Below, in pieces: positions 44,919-54,403 of a stretch of 64,000 nucleotides of DNA. Where the stretch lies: NCBI RefSeq assembly GCF_900116715.1, contig NZ_FPBM01000004.1, positions 1-64,000 of the forward strand. The letters run 5' to 3'. Each line of letters opens with the position of its first letter. The first letter of the stretch is position 1. The stretch comes from Polaromonas sp. YR568 (GTDB lineage: Bacteria; Pseudomonadota; Gammaproteobacteria; Burkholderiales; Burkholderiaceae_C). The notes below the pieces were generated by a model, which was not told where the DNA came from, did no database searches, and was given only the letters and a program-made list of their open reading frames with translations. The position numbers and the translations under genes were made by a program.

Positions 44919-45012
44919 AAGCCAGTGTAGGGCGCGGTGCAAGCCGGCCGGTGTAGGCTGGCGCGCCGACAAGCAGCCTTATCTGCCTCGCCCTACGCTG
45001 TCTTCAGCCGCC

Positions 45013-45567
45013 TCAGGCCGCCGCGCGGCTGAGCTTGACCGCCGGGAAATCGACCGGCACCGCAAACGCCACATTGACGTAGTTGGTGAACAGGTTGAGC
45101 GCCACATGCGCGAGGATTTCCACAATCTGCTCGTCGTTAAAACCGGCCTGGCGGACGGCTTGCACGTCGGCCTCAGACACATTGCCGCGCTCGTTCACCA
45201 GCTTGAGCGCAAACGCCAGCGCCGCTGCCGTGGCCGGGTCGCCAGACTCGCCGCGCTGCGCGGCGGCCAGGGCGTCGGCGCTGACGCCGGCTTTGCGGCC
45301 GAGCGCGGTGTGGGCGGCCAGGCAGTATTCGCAGGCATTGCGGTCGGCGACCGCCACCGCGATCTGCTCACCGAGTTTGGCACCGATGACACCGCCGCCC
45401 AGTGCGCCGAACGAGCCCCACATGCTTTTGAGCGCGGCAGGCGAATTGGCAACCACCTTGAACATATTGGGCGTGGCGCCCATGGCCTGGGTCAGCTGGT
45501 CGAGCAGGGCCTTGCGGTCGGCTGAGGTGGAAGCAGCAGTGCGGTCGATCAATGGAATGCGTGACAT
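45013..45567 (-). CDS. Carboxymuconolactone decarboxylase/AhpD-family protein
   Basis: 184 residues. Helical CMD fold with the redox motif CEYCLAAH (Cys79, Cys82, His86) and an upstream Glu67, as in AhpD-type alkylhydroperoxidases. The family reduces peroxides using thiols. It diverges from an AraC-type gene, which probably regulates it. Confidence 0.9.
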   Translation of the reverse strand: MSRIPLIDRTAASTSADRKALLDQLTQAMGATPNMFKVVANSPAALKSMWGSFGALGGGVIGAKLGEQIAVAVADRNACEYCLAAHTALGRKAGVSADALAAAQRGESGDPATAAALAFALKLVNERGNVSEADVQAVRQAGFNDEQIVEILAHVALNLFTNYVNVAFAVPVDFPAVKLSRAAA

Positions 45568-45733
45568 GGTGAAGTCCTTTGGAAGTTGGAGAGTCGCGGT
45601 TAAGGGGAAGACATCTGCGCGGCGGGGCTTGTTGATGCCTTCGCTGCACAGGAAGAAGTTTCGCGCGACAATCCGGACTTAATGGATGAATTCGTCCATC
45701 AAATCATCCTTATCGTACAAAGCGCCCCAAATC

Positions 45734-46600
45734 ATGAACATCGCCATGACCGACGGACTCGACCGCCTCTCCGCCCTGATGGACCGCTTTCGCGTGCGGG
45801 CCCATATGTTTCACAACGGGCCGCTGTGCGGCGTCACGCGCTTCACACCCGAAGCCGGGCTGGGCTTTTTGCATGTGATGCGGCGCGGCACCATGGTGGT
45901 GACGCACCGCGCGGGCGCGGGCGCACCCAAGCGGGTCGAGGTGAGCGAGCCCAGCCTGGTGTTTTACCCACGGCCTTTGGCGCACGACTTTCACAACGCG
46001 CCGGTGGAAGGCGCCGACTTCACCTGCGCGACGCTGGCCTTTGACGGCGGCGCCAACCACCCGCTGGCGCGTGCGCTGCCGGCGCTGGTGGTGTTGCCGC
46101 TCGCGCGTGTGCAGGGGCTGGAGCACACGCTGGCCCTGCTCTTTGCCGAGACCGAGCAGGTGCGCTGCGGCCAGCGGCTGCTGGCCGACCGGCTGTTTGA
46201 GGTGTTGCTGCTGCAACTGCTGCGCTGGCTGCTCGATCACCCAGAAGATGGCAGCGCACCCGAAGGCCTGCTGGCCGGCCTGGGCGAGCCGCGCCTGGCG
46301 CGCGCGCTGGTGGCGGTGCACGAAGCGCCGGGCGAGGCCTGGAGCCTGGAGCGGCTGGCGCAATCGGCCGGCATGTCGCGCAGCGCGTTTGCGGTGCTGT
46401 TCAAGCAGAAGGTGGGGCAAACGCCTGCCGACTACCTCGCCACATGGCGGCTGGCGATTGCACAGGCCGAGCTGCGCGGCGGCCAGTCGCTCAAAGCCAT
46501 TGCGGCGCAGCTGGGCTATGCCAACGCGTCGGCGCTGTCGCGCCTGTTTGTGCAGAAGACGGGGGTGTCGCCGCGTGAGTGGGTCAAGGCGTCTTCGTAG
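45734..46600 (+). CDS. AraC-family transcriptional regulator
   Basis: 288 residues. Cupin-type N-terminal domain (AraC_binding/Cupin_6; VFYPRPLAHDFHNAP) and a C-terminal double HTH (about 190-285: LERLAQSAGMSRSAFAVLFKQ and AAQLGYANASALSRLFVQKTG). Starts at 45734 or 45746 are both possible. Divergent from the CMD/AhpD-type gene, convergent with doxX. Confidence 0.92.
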   Translation: MNIAMTDGLDRLSALMDRFRVRAHMFHNGPLCGVTRFTPEAGLGFLHVMRRGTMVVTHRAGAGAPKRVEVSEPSLVFYPRPLAHDFHNAPVEGADFTCATLAFDGGANHPLARALPALVVLPLARVQGLEHTLALLFAETEQVRCGQRLLADRLFEVLLLQLLRWLLDHPEDGSAPEGLLAGLGEPRLARALVAVHEAPGEAWSLERLAQSAGMSRSAFAVLFKQKVGQTPADYLATWRLAIAQAELRGGQSLKAIAAQLGYANASALSRLFVQKTGVSPREWVKASS

Positions 46601-46612
46601 GCGCGGCTTTTT

Positions 46613-46954
46613 TTAGCGGCCTTGCGGCGCCAGGGCCAGCAGCACAAAGCCGCCCGCCAGCGCGAGGTTCTTGAAGAAATGCAGGACCTGGTTGCGCAGT
46701 TCTTGCGGTGTGGCGGCCCAGAAGCCGTGGGCGATAAAGGCGTCGACCAGCAGGAAGGCCGCGGCGGCGAGGGCGAACCAGCGCACCTGCCAGCCAAAGG
46801 CCAGCGCCAGGCCGGCGCTGACTTCGATGGCGCCTATCGCCGCTGCGGTGTAGTTGCGCAGGCGGGCCGATTCAATGAAGTGCGAGGCGCCGGGGCCGAT
46901 GAAGGCCAAGGCCATGAGGATGCGGGCGAGAGAGAGGATGACGACGGGTTGCAT
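46613..46954 (-). CDS. DoxX-family membrane protein
   Basis: A 113-residue inner-membrane protein with four hydrophobic segments. ARILMALAFIGPGASHFI at the start and AAIGAIEVSAGLALAFGW are typical of DoxX. DoxX proteins are often linked to quinone or redox stress. It follows two SDR genes on the same strand and may be the last gene of that operon. Confidence 0.9.
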   Translation of the reverse strand: MQPVVILSLARILMALAFIGPGASHFIESARLRNYTAAAIGAIEVSAGLALAFGWQVRWFALAAAAFLLVDAFIAHGFWAATPQELRNQVLHFFKNLALAGGFVLLALAPQGR

Positions 46955-47034
46955 GGTGTTGCCTCTAAAGGTGATAAGTCAGTGAATAAGGCATCACACG
47001 GCCCAGGGTCACCCAAGCCGTGTGATGAACACCC

Positions 47035-47934
47035 TCAGGCCGCGCGGCGCACCGCAGGCTTGAGCATGTCGGCGATGCCGATGCGGTGGGCGAATTCTTC
47101 GCGCACGCGCTCAGCCACCACGGTGACTTCACCGGCGCCGTCGTCGATGAAGTCGGTCACCGAGCGGAAGGGGCGCGTGCCGGCGGGCAGGCCCACGATG
47201 CGGGTGATGTCGTCGGCCACGGCCTGCGGGTCGGCGTGATCGGGGCTCAGGGCCGAGAGGCGCTCGCCGACTTTATCCATCACGCCGTCATAACGGGCAT
47301 AGGCGGACGCGGTCGCAGCATCAGCAGGCTTGCCGGCGCTGGGGAAATGGTCCGTGCCTTTGGTGAAGGCGCCGGGCACGACGATGGAGGTCTCGATGCC
47401 GAAGCGGGCGAGCTCATACGACATGGTCACAGCCATCGAATCCATCGCGGCCTTGGCAGCGGCGTAGGGGCCGAGGAAAGGCGGGAAGCCGCCGCGCACC
47501 GTGCTGCTGCTAACCCACAGCACCAGGCCCGCTTCAGCCTTGCGCATCACCGGCAGCACGGCGCGGTTCACGCGCTGGCTGCCCAGGAAATTGGTGTCCA
47601 GCACCTTGATGATTTCTTCAGGCGTATAGGCCTCGGCGGGGCCGACGACCAGATGGCCGGCGTTGTGCACGATGACATCGAGGCGGCCCTGCTCGGCCAT
47701 GATGTGCGCCACGGCGGCGTCGGCTGAAGCTTGCGAGAGCACGTCGAGTTCAACGGCGCGCAAGTCGAAGCCATTGGCAAAACTCCAGTCGCGCAGCTCA
47801 CGCACCTTGGGCGCATTGCGGCCCTGGATGTCGCGCATGCTGGCATACACCGTGTGGCCGGCTTGTGCGAGTGAACGGGCAGTGAGGTGGCCGATGCCGG
47901 TGCCTGCACCGGTGACGAGGATGACGGATTTCAT
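47035..47934 (-). CDS. Short-chain dehydrogenase/reductase (SDR)
   Basis: 299 residues with TGAGTGIG (8-15), NAG (91-93), a catalytic Ser near 143 (VSSS) and YAAAK (Tyr157, Lys161). Its long C-terminal part is typical of the extended-tail classical SDRs. The ATG at 47934 is at the beginning of the Rossmann fold. It lies 64 bp after another SDR gene and before doxX. Confidence 0.92.
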   Translation of the reverse strand: MKSVILVTGAGTGIGHLTARSLAQAGHTVYASMRDIQGRNAPKVRELRDWSFANGFDLRAVELDVLSQASADAAVAHIMAEQGRLDVIVHNAGHLVVGPAEAYTPEEIIKVLDTNFLGSQRVNRAVLPVMRKAEAGLVLWVSSSTVRGGFPPFLGPYAAAKAAMDSMAVTMSYELARFGIETSIVVPGAFTKGTDHFPSAGKPADAATASAYARYDGVMDKVGERLSALSPDHADPQAVADDITRIVGLPAGTRPFRSVTDFIDDGAGEVTVVAERVREEFAHRIGIADMLKPAVRRAA

Positions 47935-47998
47935 GATGTGTGTCTTTCTGAATATGGTTTGAAAAGAGTGTTTGATGGGTTGGTGAAAGTGCTTGCGT

Positions 47999-48754
47999 TC
48001 AAACAACGCCGCCATTTGCCCGAAGCGTTTGGCCGTTCACCCACGCAGAGTTCTCACTCACGAGAAATGCAACCGCACTGGCGATGTCCTCAGGCGTGCC
48101 CAGGCGCTCAAGCGGCGCCATCTTTGCCATGCGCTCAATCGTCTCGGGCGTCTTGCCGTTGAGGAACAAGGCCGTGGCGGTGGGGCCGGGAGCGATCGCG
48201 TTGACGCGGATGTTTTTGCCTCGCAGCTCTTTGGCCATGATGTTGGTGAAGGTTTCCACCGCGCTCTTGGTGGCGCCGTAGATCGCGTAGCCGGGCAGGG
48301 CCAGGCCAATCACGCTGGTCGAGAAGTTGACGATGCGGCCACCGGGCTGCAGGCGCGTTGCGGCTTCACGCAGGGTGTTGAAAGTGCCTTTGACGTTGAC
48401 GGCGAAGAGGCGGTCAAAGGTGTCGTCGTCGGTGTCGGCCAGTGCCGGCAGCGTGGGCGGCATGATGCCGGCGTTGTTGACGAGCACGTCGACGCGGCCG
48501 AAGGCCTTGATGCTGCCCTCAAACAGCTGCTTCACTGCCGCTGAGCTGGCCACATCGGCCTGGATGGCAACGGCCTTGCCGCCGGCGGCCGTGATGGACT
48601 GCACCACGGCCTGGGCTTCGCCGGCCTGGCCGGCGTAGTTGACGACGACGGCATAGCCTTCTTTGGCCAGACGCTGGGCAATGGCGGCGCCTATGCCGCG
48701 CGAGGCGCCGGTGACGATGGCGGTTTGAGTGACTTGGTTTGCGGAAGCGGTCAT
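47999..48754 (-). CDS. SDR-family oxidoreductase, FabG-like
   Basis: 251 residues. TGASRGIG (15-22), NNAG (93-96), Ser near 145-147 and YGATK (Tyr159, Lys163), with the C-terminal WVNGQTLRANGG typical of FabG-like enzymes. First gene of a likely operon with the second SDR and doxX; divergent from a LysR gene 182 bp away. Confidence 0.92.
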   Translation of the reverse strand: MTASANQVTQTAIVTGASRGIGAAIAQRLAKEGYAVVVNYAGQAGEAQAVVQSITAAGGKAVAIQADVASSAAVKQLFEGSIKAFGRVDVLVNNAGIMPPTLPALADTDDDTFDRLFAVNVKGTFNTLREAATRLQPGGRIVNFSTSVIGLALPGYAIYGATKSAVETFTNIMAKELRGKNIRVNAIAPGPTATALFLNGKTPETIERMAKMAPLERLGTPEDIASAVAFLVSENSAWVNGQTLRANGGVV

Positions 48755-48936
48755 TTGGAACTCCTGAGATTGATGAACTTGGTAAGGGGTTGGTTGGCTC
48801 TGACCGCCCGGGGCGCTGGGTGTGTTGTGCGCTTTTGGTGAGTCAGTGAAGGTATTGTTCTATTCAATCTACGCGCGATAAATACCGTAAAATTGCCATC
48901 ACTGTTCAATGAATATCAACAATAGAGGCGCGCTCC

Positions 48937-49833
48937 ATGGACCGTTTCAGCTCGATGCAGCTCTTCACGCGAATCGTGGAGCTGGGCAGTTTTACGAAGG
49001 CGGCTGACGACCTCTTGCTGCCGCGCGCCACCGTGACGCACGCCGTGCAGCAGCTTGAAAAACGCCTGGGCGCGCGCCTGTTGCACCGCACGACGCGGCA
49101 TGTGAGCCCCACGCAGGACGGCGCGGCGTATTACGAGCGCTGCCTGCGCCTCCTGACCGACCTGGAAGAAGCCGAATCGGCTTTCGTCAACACCGGCAGC
49201 AAGCCGCGCGGCAAGCTGCGGGTGGATTTGCACGGCACCTTGGCCAAACACTTTTTGCTGCCGGTGATCGGCGATTTTTTTGAGCGTTACCCCGACATCG
49301 AGCTGGAGATCGGCATGGGCGACCGGCTGGTGGACCTGGTGCGTGAAGGGGTGGACTGCGTGCTGCGTGTGGGCGAGCTGGCGGAGTCCAGCATGGTGGG
49401 CCGGCGTGTGGCGCTGCTGGAGCAGGTGACCTGCGCAAGCCGCGAGTACCTGGCCAAACACGGCACGCCCGACACGATAGAAGCGCTGCGCGGGCACCGC
49501 GCCGTCAACTTTCTCTCCAGCCGCACCGGCAAGGCGCTGCCTTTTGATTTCATCGTGGACGGCGCGCCGCGGCAGGTTTACCTGAAGGGCTCCGTCGCGG
49601 TGACGGATGCCGATGCCTACAAGGTCTGCTGCGCCGCGCACCTGGGCTTCATACAAGTGCCGCGCTACCACCTGGCCGCGCAGCTGGAGGTGGGCGCACT
49701 GGTTGAAGTGCTGCAGGCGTTTCGGCCAGCGCCCATGCCGGTGTCGGTGCTGTACCCGCACCACCGGCAGCTCTCGCCACGCGTGCGAGTATTTGTTGAT
49801 TGGGTGGCGGACGTGATGGGCCGCGCACGCTGA
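48937..49833 (+). CDS. LysR-family transcriptional regulator
   Basis: 298 residues. HTH at about 5-60 (LFTRIVELGSFTKAADDLLL and ATVTHAVQQLEKRLGARLLHR), then a standard effector domain. Divergent from the SDR-SDR-doxX run, which it probably controls. Similar in form to the regulators at 42779, 51021 and 54404. Confidence 0.93.
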   Translation: MDRFSSMQLFTRIVELGSFTKAADDLLLPRATVTHAVQQLEKRLGARLLHRTTRHVSPTQDGAAYYERCLRLLTDLEEAESAFVNTGSKPRGKLRVDLHGTLAKHFLLPVIGDFFERYPDIELEIGMGDRLVDLVREGVDCVLRVGELAESSMVGRRVALLEQVTCASREYLAKHGTPDTIEALRGHRAVNFLSSRTGKALPFDFIVDGAPRQVYLKGSVAVTDADAYKVCCAAHLGFIQVPRYHLAAQLEVGALVEVLQAFRPAPMPVSVLYPHHRQLSPRVRVFVDWVADVMGRAR

Positions 49834-49997
49834 CACGCCGGGGCGCCCTCCCCAAACGCTGCATTGGCAGCCAAAAAGCCTTGATTATTCATAAAAACTG
49901 AATGAGTAAAACAGCCAAACGGTCTTCCTGAAATAAAAGCTGAAACCTACATTGGAGGCTCTTCTTCAACTTTTATTCACCTCACCAGGAAATCGTC

Positions 49998-50975
49998 ATG
50001 ACCACCGCTTCTTCCACGCTTGCAGCCACCCGCCGCCAATTGCTGGCAAGCGCCGCCACCCTGGGCGCTGCAACAGCCGGCCTGCTGGCCGCTGCAACAC
50101 CCGCTTTGGCCGCCACGCCCCTGCTCGCCAACGAAGGCCGGGTACCCGGCTTCACCGCGCGCAATGCCAAGGTGAACGGCACCACCATTCACTACCGTGT
50201 GGGCGGCAAAGGCCCGGCCGTGGTGCTGCTGCACGGCTATGCCGAAACCAGCCATATGTGGAACCCGCTGATGCCGCTGCTGGCCAAGACGCACACGGTC
50301 ATCGTGCCGGACCTGCGCGGCGCCGGCGGTTCGGCCAAGCCCGAAGGCGGCTACGACAAGAAAAACATGGCGGTCGATATTCATGAACTGGTGAAGTCGC
50401 TGGGCATCAACAGCGCCGCCATCGTGGGCCACGACATCGGCCTGATGGTGGCCTATGCCTATGCCGCGCAATTCCCCACCGAGACCAGCCGCGTCGTGCT
50501 GATGGACGCCTTTCTGCCCGGCATCGGCAACTGGACCAATGTGTGGCTGCTGCGCGACCTGTGGCACTTTCACTTCCATGGCAAGACGCCGCTGGCATTG
50601 GTCAAGGGCCGCGAGCGCACTTACTTTGAACACTTCTGGAACGACTTCGCGGCCGACGCCACACACTCGATCCCCGAAGCCGACAGGCGCATCTACGCCG
50701 CGGCCTATGCGCAAGAGGGCGGCATGCGTGCGGGCTTTGAGTACTTCAAGAACTTTGAAAAAGACGCGGCTGATTTCGCGGCGCTGGGCAACACCAAGCT
50801 GACCATGCCCATGCTGGTGCTCTCGGGCGAAAAAGCCGGCGGCACATTCCTGATTGACCAGGGCCGGCTGGTGGCAAAAGACGTCAAGGGCGTGGTCGTC
50901 AAAGGCTCAGGCCACTGGCTGATGGAAGAAGCGCCTGAGCAGGTGATTCCGGAGTTGCTGCAGTTCCTGAACTGA
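49998..50975 (+). CDS. Exported alpha/beta hydrolase, epoxide-hydrolase/dehalogenase-like
   Basis: 325 residues. The N-terminus TRRQLLASAA with a following long Ala-rich hydrophobic stretch is a twin-arginine signal (Arg12-Arg13). The hydrolase has an HG oxyanion turn (79-80), GHDIG with nucleophile Asp146 rather than Ser, and a C-terminal GSGHW His. An Asp nucleophile points to epoxide hydrolases or haloalkane dehalogenases. A folded protein in the periplasm is expected. A strong terminator follows. Confidence 0.88.
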   Translation: MTTASSTLAATRRQLLASAATLGAATAGLLAAATPALAATPLLANEGRVPGFTARNAKVNGTTIHYRVGGKGPAVVLLHGYAETSHMWNPLMPLLAKTHTVIVPDLRGAGGSAKPEGGYDKKNMAVDIHELVKSLGINSAAIVGHDIGLMVAYAYAAQFPTETSRVVLMDAFLPGIGNWTNVWLLRDLWHFHFHGKTPLALVKGRERTYFEHFWNDFAADATHSIPEADRRIYAAAYAQEGGMRAGFEYFKNFEKDAADFAALGNTKLTMPMLVLSGEKAGGTFLIDQGRLVAKDVKGVVVKGSGHWLMEEAPEQVIPELLQFLN

Positions 50976-50997
50976 GCACGAGCATCTCGTAGCGAAG

Positions 50998-51022
50998 GGC
51001 CGCGCGGTGCGCGGCCTTTTTT
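50998..51022 (+). terminator. Rho-independent terminator
   Basis: An 8-bp stem, GGCCGCGC and GCGCGGCC, around GGT, followed by six T. It ends the plus-strand hydrolase gene just before the convergent LysR stop. Confidence 0.9.
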
Positions 51023-51995
51023 ATGTTGACGCCGTCCGTGCGCGCCGGGCGTTGGGTTTTGCGGGCACCAACTCATGTGGCTCGAGAAAAAACGCCTTGT
51101 TGCCCACCAGCCGCTCCACGGCCAGGTCGATGAAGGCCCGCGCACGCGCCGGCTGCGCGTTGCGGCTGCCGTAATACACATGCAGGCCCAGGTGCTCGGT
51201 GACATGCTGCGTGAGCAGCGGCACCAGCTTGCCCGCGCGCACCAGTGGCGCGGCGGTGACGCCTATGAGCTGGCCCACCACCTGGCCGGCCACCACGGTG
51301 CGGGCTTCAAGGTCCACGTCGTTGGTGAGAAAAGCAGCCGCGATGTTGTGGCCCACGACTTCTTCACCCACCTTGAATTCCCAGGGCATGGCCTTGCCGG
51401 TGCCGGTGTGCCGGAAGCCGCTGCAGCGGTGGCCGGCGAGTTCGGCGATGGTTTGCGGTGCGCCGTGCTGCGCGATGTAGGCGGGTGAGGCGCAGACGAT
51501 GAGTTGCAGCGGCATGATGCGCCGCGAGATGACGCCGCCCTCGGGCGGCGAGCCGGCGCGAAAGCCGACGTCAACGCGGTCTTCCACCCAGTTGCCGATA
51601 CGGTCGTCCATCTGGATGTCGGGGTCGACCTGCGGATGGCGGCGGCAATATTCTTCAAGCACCGGCCACAGCACCTCGAGCATGATGGAACGCGGCGCGA
51701 CGATGCGCAACGGCCCGGCGATGTCTTCGCGGCCGCGCCTTGCGCCGTGCAGTGCGCGCTGCAGCGTGGTCAGCCCCGGCTGCGCGGCCTGCAGGAATTG
51801 CTCGCCCTCTTCGGTCAGGCTCAGGCTGCGGGTGGTGCGGTGAAACAGGCGCACGCCCAGGTGCTGCTCAAGCTGCACCAGCGCCTGGCTGGCGGCCTGT
51901 GGTGTGATGGCCTGGGCGGCAGCGGCCTGGCGCAGGCTGCCCAGCTCGGCGGCCTTGACGAAGGTGGACACGGCGCGCAGTTCATTGAAAGCCAT
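51021..51995 (-). CDS. LysR-family transcriptional regulator
   Basis: 324 residues. HTH at about 5-62 (TFVKAAELGSLRQAAAAQAI and SQALVQLEQHLGVRLFHR) with a standard effector domain and a short basic tail. Divergent from the SDR gene at 52113, about 115 bp away. Confidence 0.92.
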   Translation of the reverse strand: MAFNELRAVSTFVKAAELGSLRQAAAAQAITPQAASQALVQLEQHLGVRLFHRTTRSLSLTEEGEQFLQAAQPGLTTLQRALHGARRGREDIAGPLRIVAPRSIMLEVLWPVLEEYCRRHPQVDPDIQMDDRIGNWVEDRVDVGFRAGSPPEGGVISRRIMPLQLIVCASPAYIAQHGAPQTIAELAGHRCSGFRHTGTGKAMPWEFKVGEEVVGHNIAAAFLTNDVDLEARTVVAGQVVGQLIGVTAAPLVRAGKLVPLLTQHVTEHLGLHVYYGSRNAQPARARAFIDLAVERLVGNKAFFLEPHELVPAKPNARRARTAST

Positions 51996-52112
51996 AGCGG
52001 CCCCTCATTGTCATGATTTGCTTGATTATGAACCCAGCGATTGCTATCTATTCGGCACGCAATCGAAAACCTACATTGCCCTCCTCAGCAACATTTTTTA
52101 AAGGGCAAGACC

Positions 52113-52988
52113 ATGAATGCAGTAACGGCGAAAGCTGATTTCAAACGTGTATGGATGATCACCGGCGCGGCGCGCGGCATTGGCGCCCGCATCGCCGAAG
52201 CGGCGCTTGCGCACGGCGACGCGGTGGTGGCGACCTCGCGCGACGCCGCCTCGGTGCAAAAGCGGTTCCCGGACAGCGCGGCGCTGCTTGCGCTGCCGCT
52301 GGACGTGACCAATGAGGCGCAGGCCGCCACTGCCGTGCAAGCCGCGCTGGCGCGCTTTGGCCGCATCGACGTGCTGGTCAACAACGCGGGCTTTGGCCTG
52401 CTGGGCGCGGTGGAAGAAGCCACGGCCGATGAAGTGCGCCGGCTTTATGAGACCAATGTGTTCGGCCTGCTCAATGTGACGCGCGCCGTGCTGCCGGCGA
52501 TGCGCGCGCGCCGCAGCGGCCATGTGATCAATATCTCGTCGCTGGGCGGCTACCAGTCGGCTCCGGGCTTTGGTGTTTATTGCTCGACCAAGTTCGCGGT
52601 GGAAGGGCTGACCGAAGCACTGCACGGCGAGCTTGCGCCGCTGGGCATTCATGTGACGACGGTGGAGCCCGGTTACTTCCGCACCGATTTTCTGGAAAGC
52701 AATTCGCTGGTGGTGTCGCCGCGCATTCTGGACGACTATGCCGCCAGCGCGGGCAAGGTGCGCGTGGCCGCCACGCAGATCAGCCTGAACCAGCCGGGTG
52801 ACCCGCTGCGTCTGGCGCAGGCAATGCTGACGCTGGTGGATGCCGCTAAGCCGCCGCTGCGTCTGGCGATGGGCACGGACACGCTGCAGACGATTGCCGA
52901 CAAGCATGCGTTTGTGGAGGCCGAAGTGAAAGCATGGCGGGCACTGTCTGCTTCGACGGACTTTCCGAAAGAAGCGCTGGCGGCTTGA
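52113..52988 (+). CDS. SDR-family oxidoreductase
   Basis: 291 residues. TGAARGIG (17-24), NNAG (90-93), ISS (141-143) and YCSTK (Tyr156, Lys160) give a complete SDR active site; the long C-terminal extension resembles the retinol-dehydrogenase-like group. The ATG at 52113 has AAAGGGCAAGACC upstream; the earlier start at 52041 is rejected. Regulated probably by the divergent LysR. Confidence 0.92.
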   Translation: MNAVTAKADFKRVWMITGAARGIGARIAEAALAHGDAVVATSRDAASVQKRFPDSAALLALPLDVTNEAQAATAVQAALARFGRIDVLVNNAGFGLLGAVEEATADEVRRLYETNVFGLLNVTRAVLPAMRARRSGHVINISSLGGYQSAPGFGVYCSTKFAVEGLTEALHGELAPLGIHVTTVEPGYFRTDFLESNSLVVSPRILDDYAASAGKVRVAATQISLNQPGDPLRLAQAMLTLVDAAKPPLRLAMGTDTLQTIADKHAFVEAEVKAWRALSASTDFPKEALAA

Positions 52989-53010
52989 GCTGCAGCGTTC
53001 AAATAAAAAA

Positions 53011-53035
53011 GGGCCTCTCACGAGGCCCTTTTTTT
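53011..53035 (+). terminator. Rho-independent bidirectional terminator
   Basis: Stem GGGCCTC and GAGGCCC around TCAC, followed by seven T and preceded by six A. It serves the SDR gene and the convergent MFS gene. Confidence 0.92.
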
Positions 53036-53057
53036 GGCTGCACGTCTACGCCGGATT

Positions 53058-54278
53058 TCACGCAGCGCAGGGTGCCAGTTTCTTTACAGGCCACAGCCGC
53101 ACCACCAGCGCGGCCACACCCGAGACCGCCGCCATCACACACACGCCCTGCCAGCCGGCGTGGGCCAGCACCACGCTGCCCAGCCAGGCGCCGCTGGCCA
53201 TGCCGCTGAACATGCCGATAAAAAGCACTGCGTTGAGGCGGCTGCGCGCGGCGGGCTCGATGCCGTAGATGATGGTTTGGTGCGCGATCAACGTGGCCTG
53301 CGCGCCCAGATCAAACACCACCGCGCCCAGCGCGATCAGCCACAGCTGGTTGGGGCCAAACGCCATCGCGATAAATGCGGCGGCCACCAGCGCAGCGCCC
53401 AGGCGCGTGACGACTTCGGGGCCGCGGCTGTCGGCAATGCGGCCCGCCAGCGGCGCGGCCAATGCACCGGCAGCGCCGGCCAGGCCGAAGGCGCCGGCTG
53501 CGCTGCTGCCCAGGTTAAAGGGCTCGGCATGCAGCATGATGGCCAGCGTGGACCAGAAGGCGCTGAAGCCGATGCTGATCAGCCCCTGGGCGATGGCGGC
53601 GCGGCGCAGTGCGCCGTGGCGCTTCCACAGCGTGGCGAGTGACCCGAGCAGCGCCAAATAAGGCAGCTGCGTGGTTGCCGCAAAGCGCGGCAGGCGGCGC
53701 CACACGGCCACGCCCAGCAGCGCGATGCTGACGGCAGCCGCCACAAACATGCTGCGCCAGCCGAACTGCTCAGCCACCACACCGGCCACCACGCGTGAGA
53801 GCAGGATGCCGAGCAACAAGCCGGTCATCACGGTGCCGACGGTTTTGCCGCGCTGCGATTCAGGCGCGAGCGTGGCGGCTGCCGGCACGATGTCTTGCGC
53901 CAGGGTGGCGGAGAGGCCGATGGCCAGGCTGGCCAGCGCGAGCACCGTCACCGAAGGCGCGGCGGCGGCCACCAGCAGCGCCAGTACCAGCGCCGCAGCC
54001 TTGCCGAGGATGATGCGGCGGCGGTCATAACGGTCGCCCAGCGGCGCAAGCAGGCCAATGCCGAGTGCGTAGCCCAGCGTGGTGAGCGTGGGCACAAGGC
54101 CGATGGCGGCTGGGGTGGCGCTGAACTCACCGGCCAGCAGGGCCAGCATGGGCTGGCTGTAATAGAGGGCCGCGACGGCCAGGCCCGCGCCGGTGGCGAG
54201 TAGAAGAATCAGCGAGAAAGGCAGCCCCGGCCCGATTTGCTCGGGCGGGTGGGTGCTGGAGGGGGTGCTTGAAGCCAT
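53058..54278 (-). CDS. MFS transporter, DHA1-like
   Basis: 406 residues and about 12 helices. LAPLGDRYDRRRIIL is MFS motif A. It resembles the drug:H+ antiporter group (YnfM/AraJ-like). The ATG at 54278 is taken; the earlier frame to 54362 is GC-poor in helices and likely untranslated. Divergent from a LysR gene 125 bp away, so a regulated efflux pump is likely. Confidence 0.9.
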   Translation of the reverse strand: MASSTPSSTHPPEQIGPGLPFSLILLLATGAGLAVAALYYSQPMLALLAGEFSATPAAIGLVPTLTTLGYALGIGLLAPLGDRYDRRRIILGKAAALVLALLVAAAAPSVTVLALASLAIGLSATLAQDIVPAAATLAPESQRGKTVGTVMTGLLLGILLSRVVAGVVAEQFGWRSMFVAAAVSIALLGVAVWRRLPRFAATTQLPYLALLGSLATLWKRHGALRRAAIAQGLISIGFSAFWSTLAIMLHAEPFNLGSSAAGAFGLAGAAGALAAPLAGRIADSRGPEVVTRLGAALVAAAFIAMAFGPNQLWLIALGAVVFDLGAQATLIAHQTIIYGIEPAARSRLNAVLFIGMFSGMASGAWLGSVVLAHAGWQGVCVMAAVSGVAALVVRLWPVKKLAPCAA

Positions 54279-54403
54279 GGGGCGGATCCTGTTTTGAGAC
54301 TGAAAGCGAGTATGCGGGGCGGCTTTTATCCTGTGAAGGCGGCCAATGGGCACAATGGTCATACGCTGTACGCATACAAGACGCCTAATTGGATGGAAAC
54401 GCC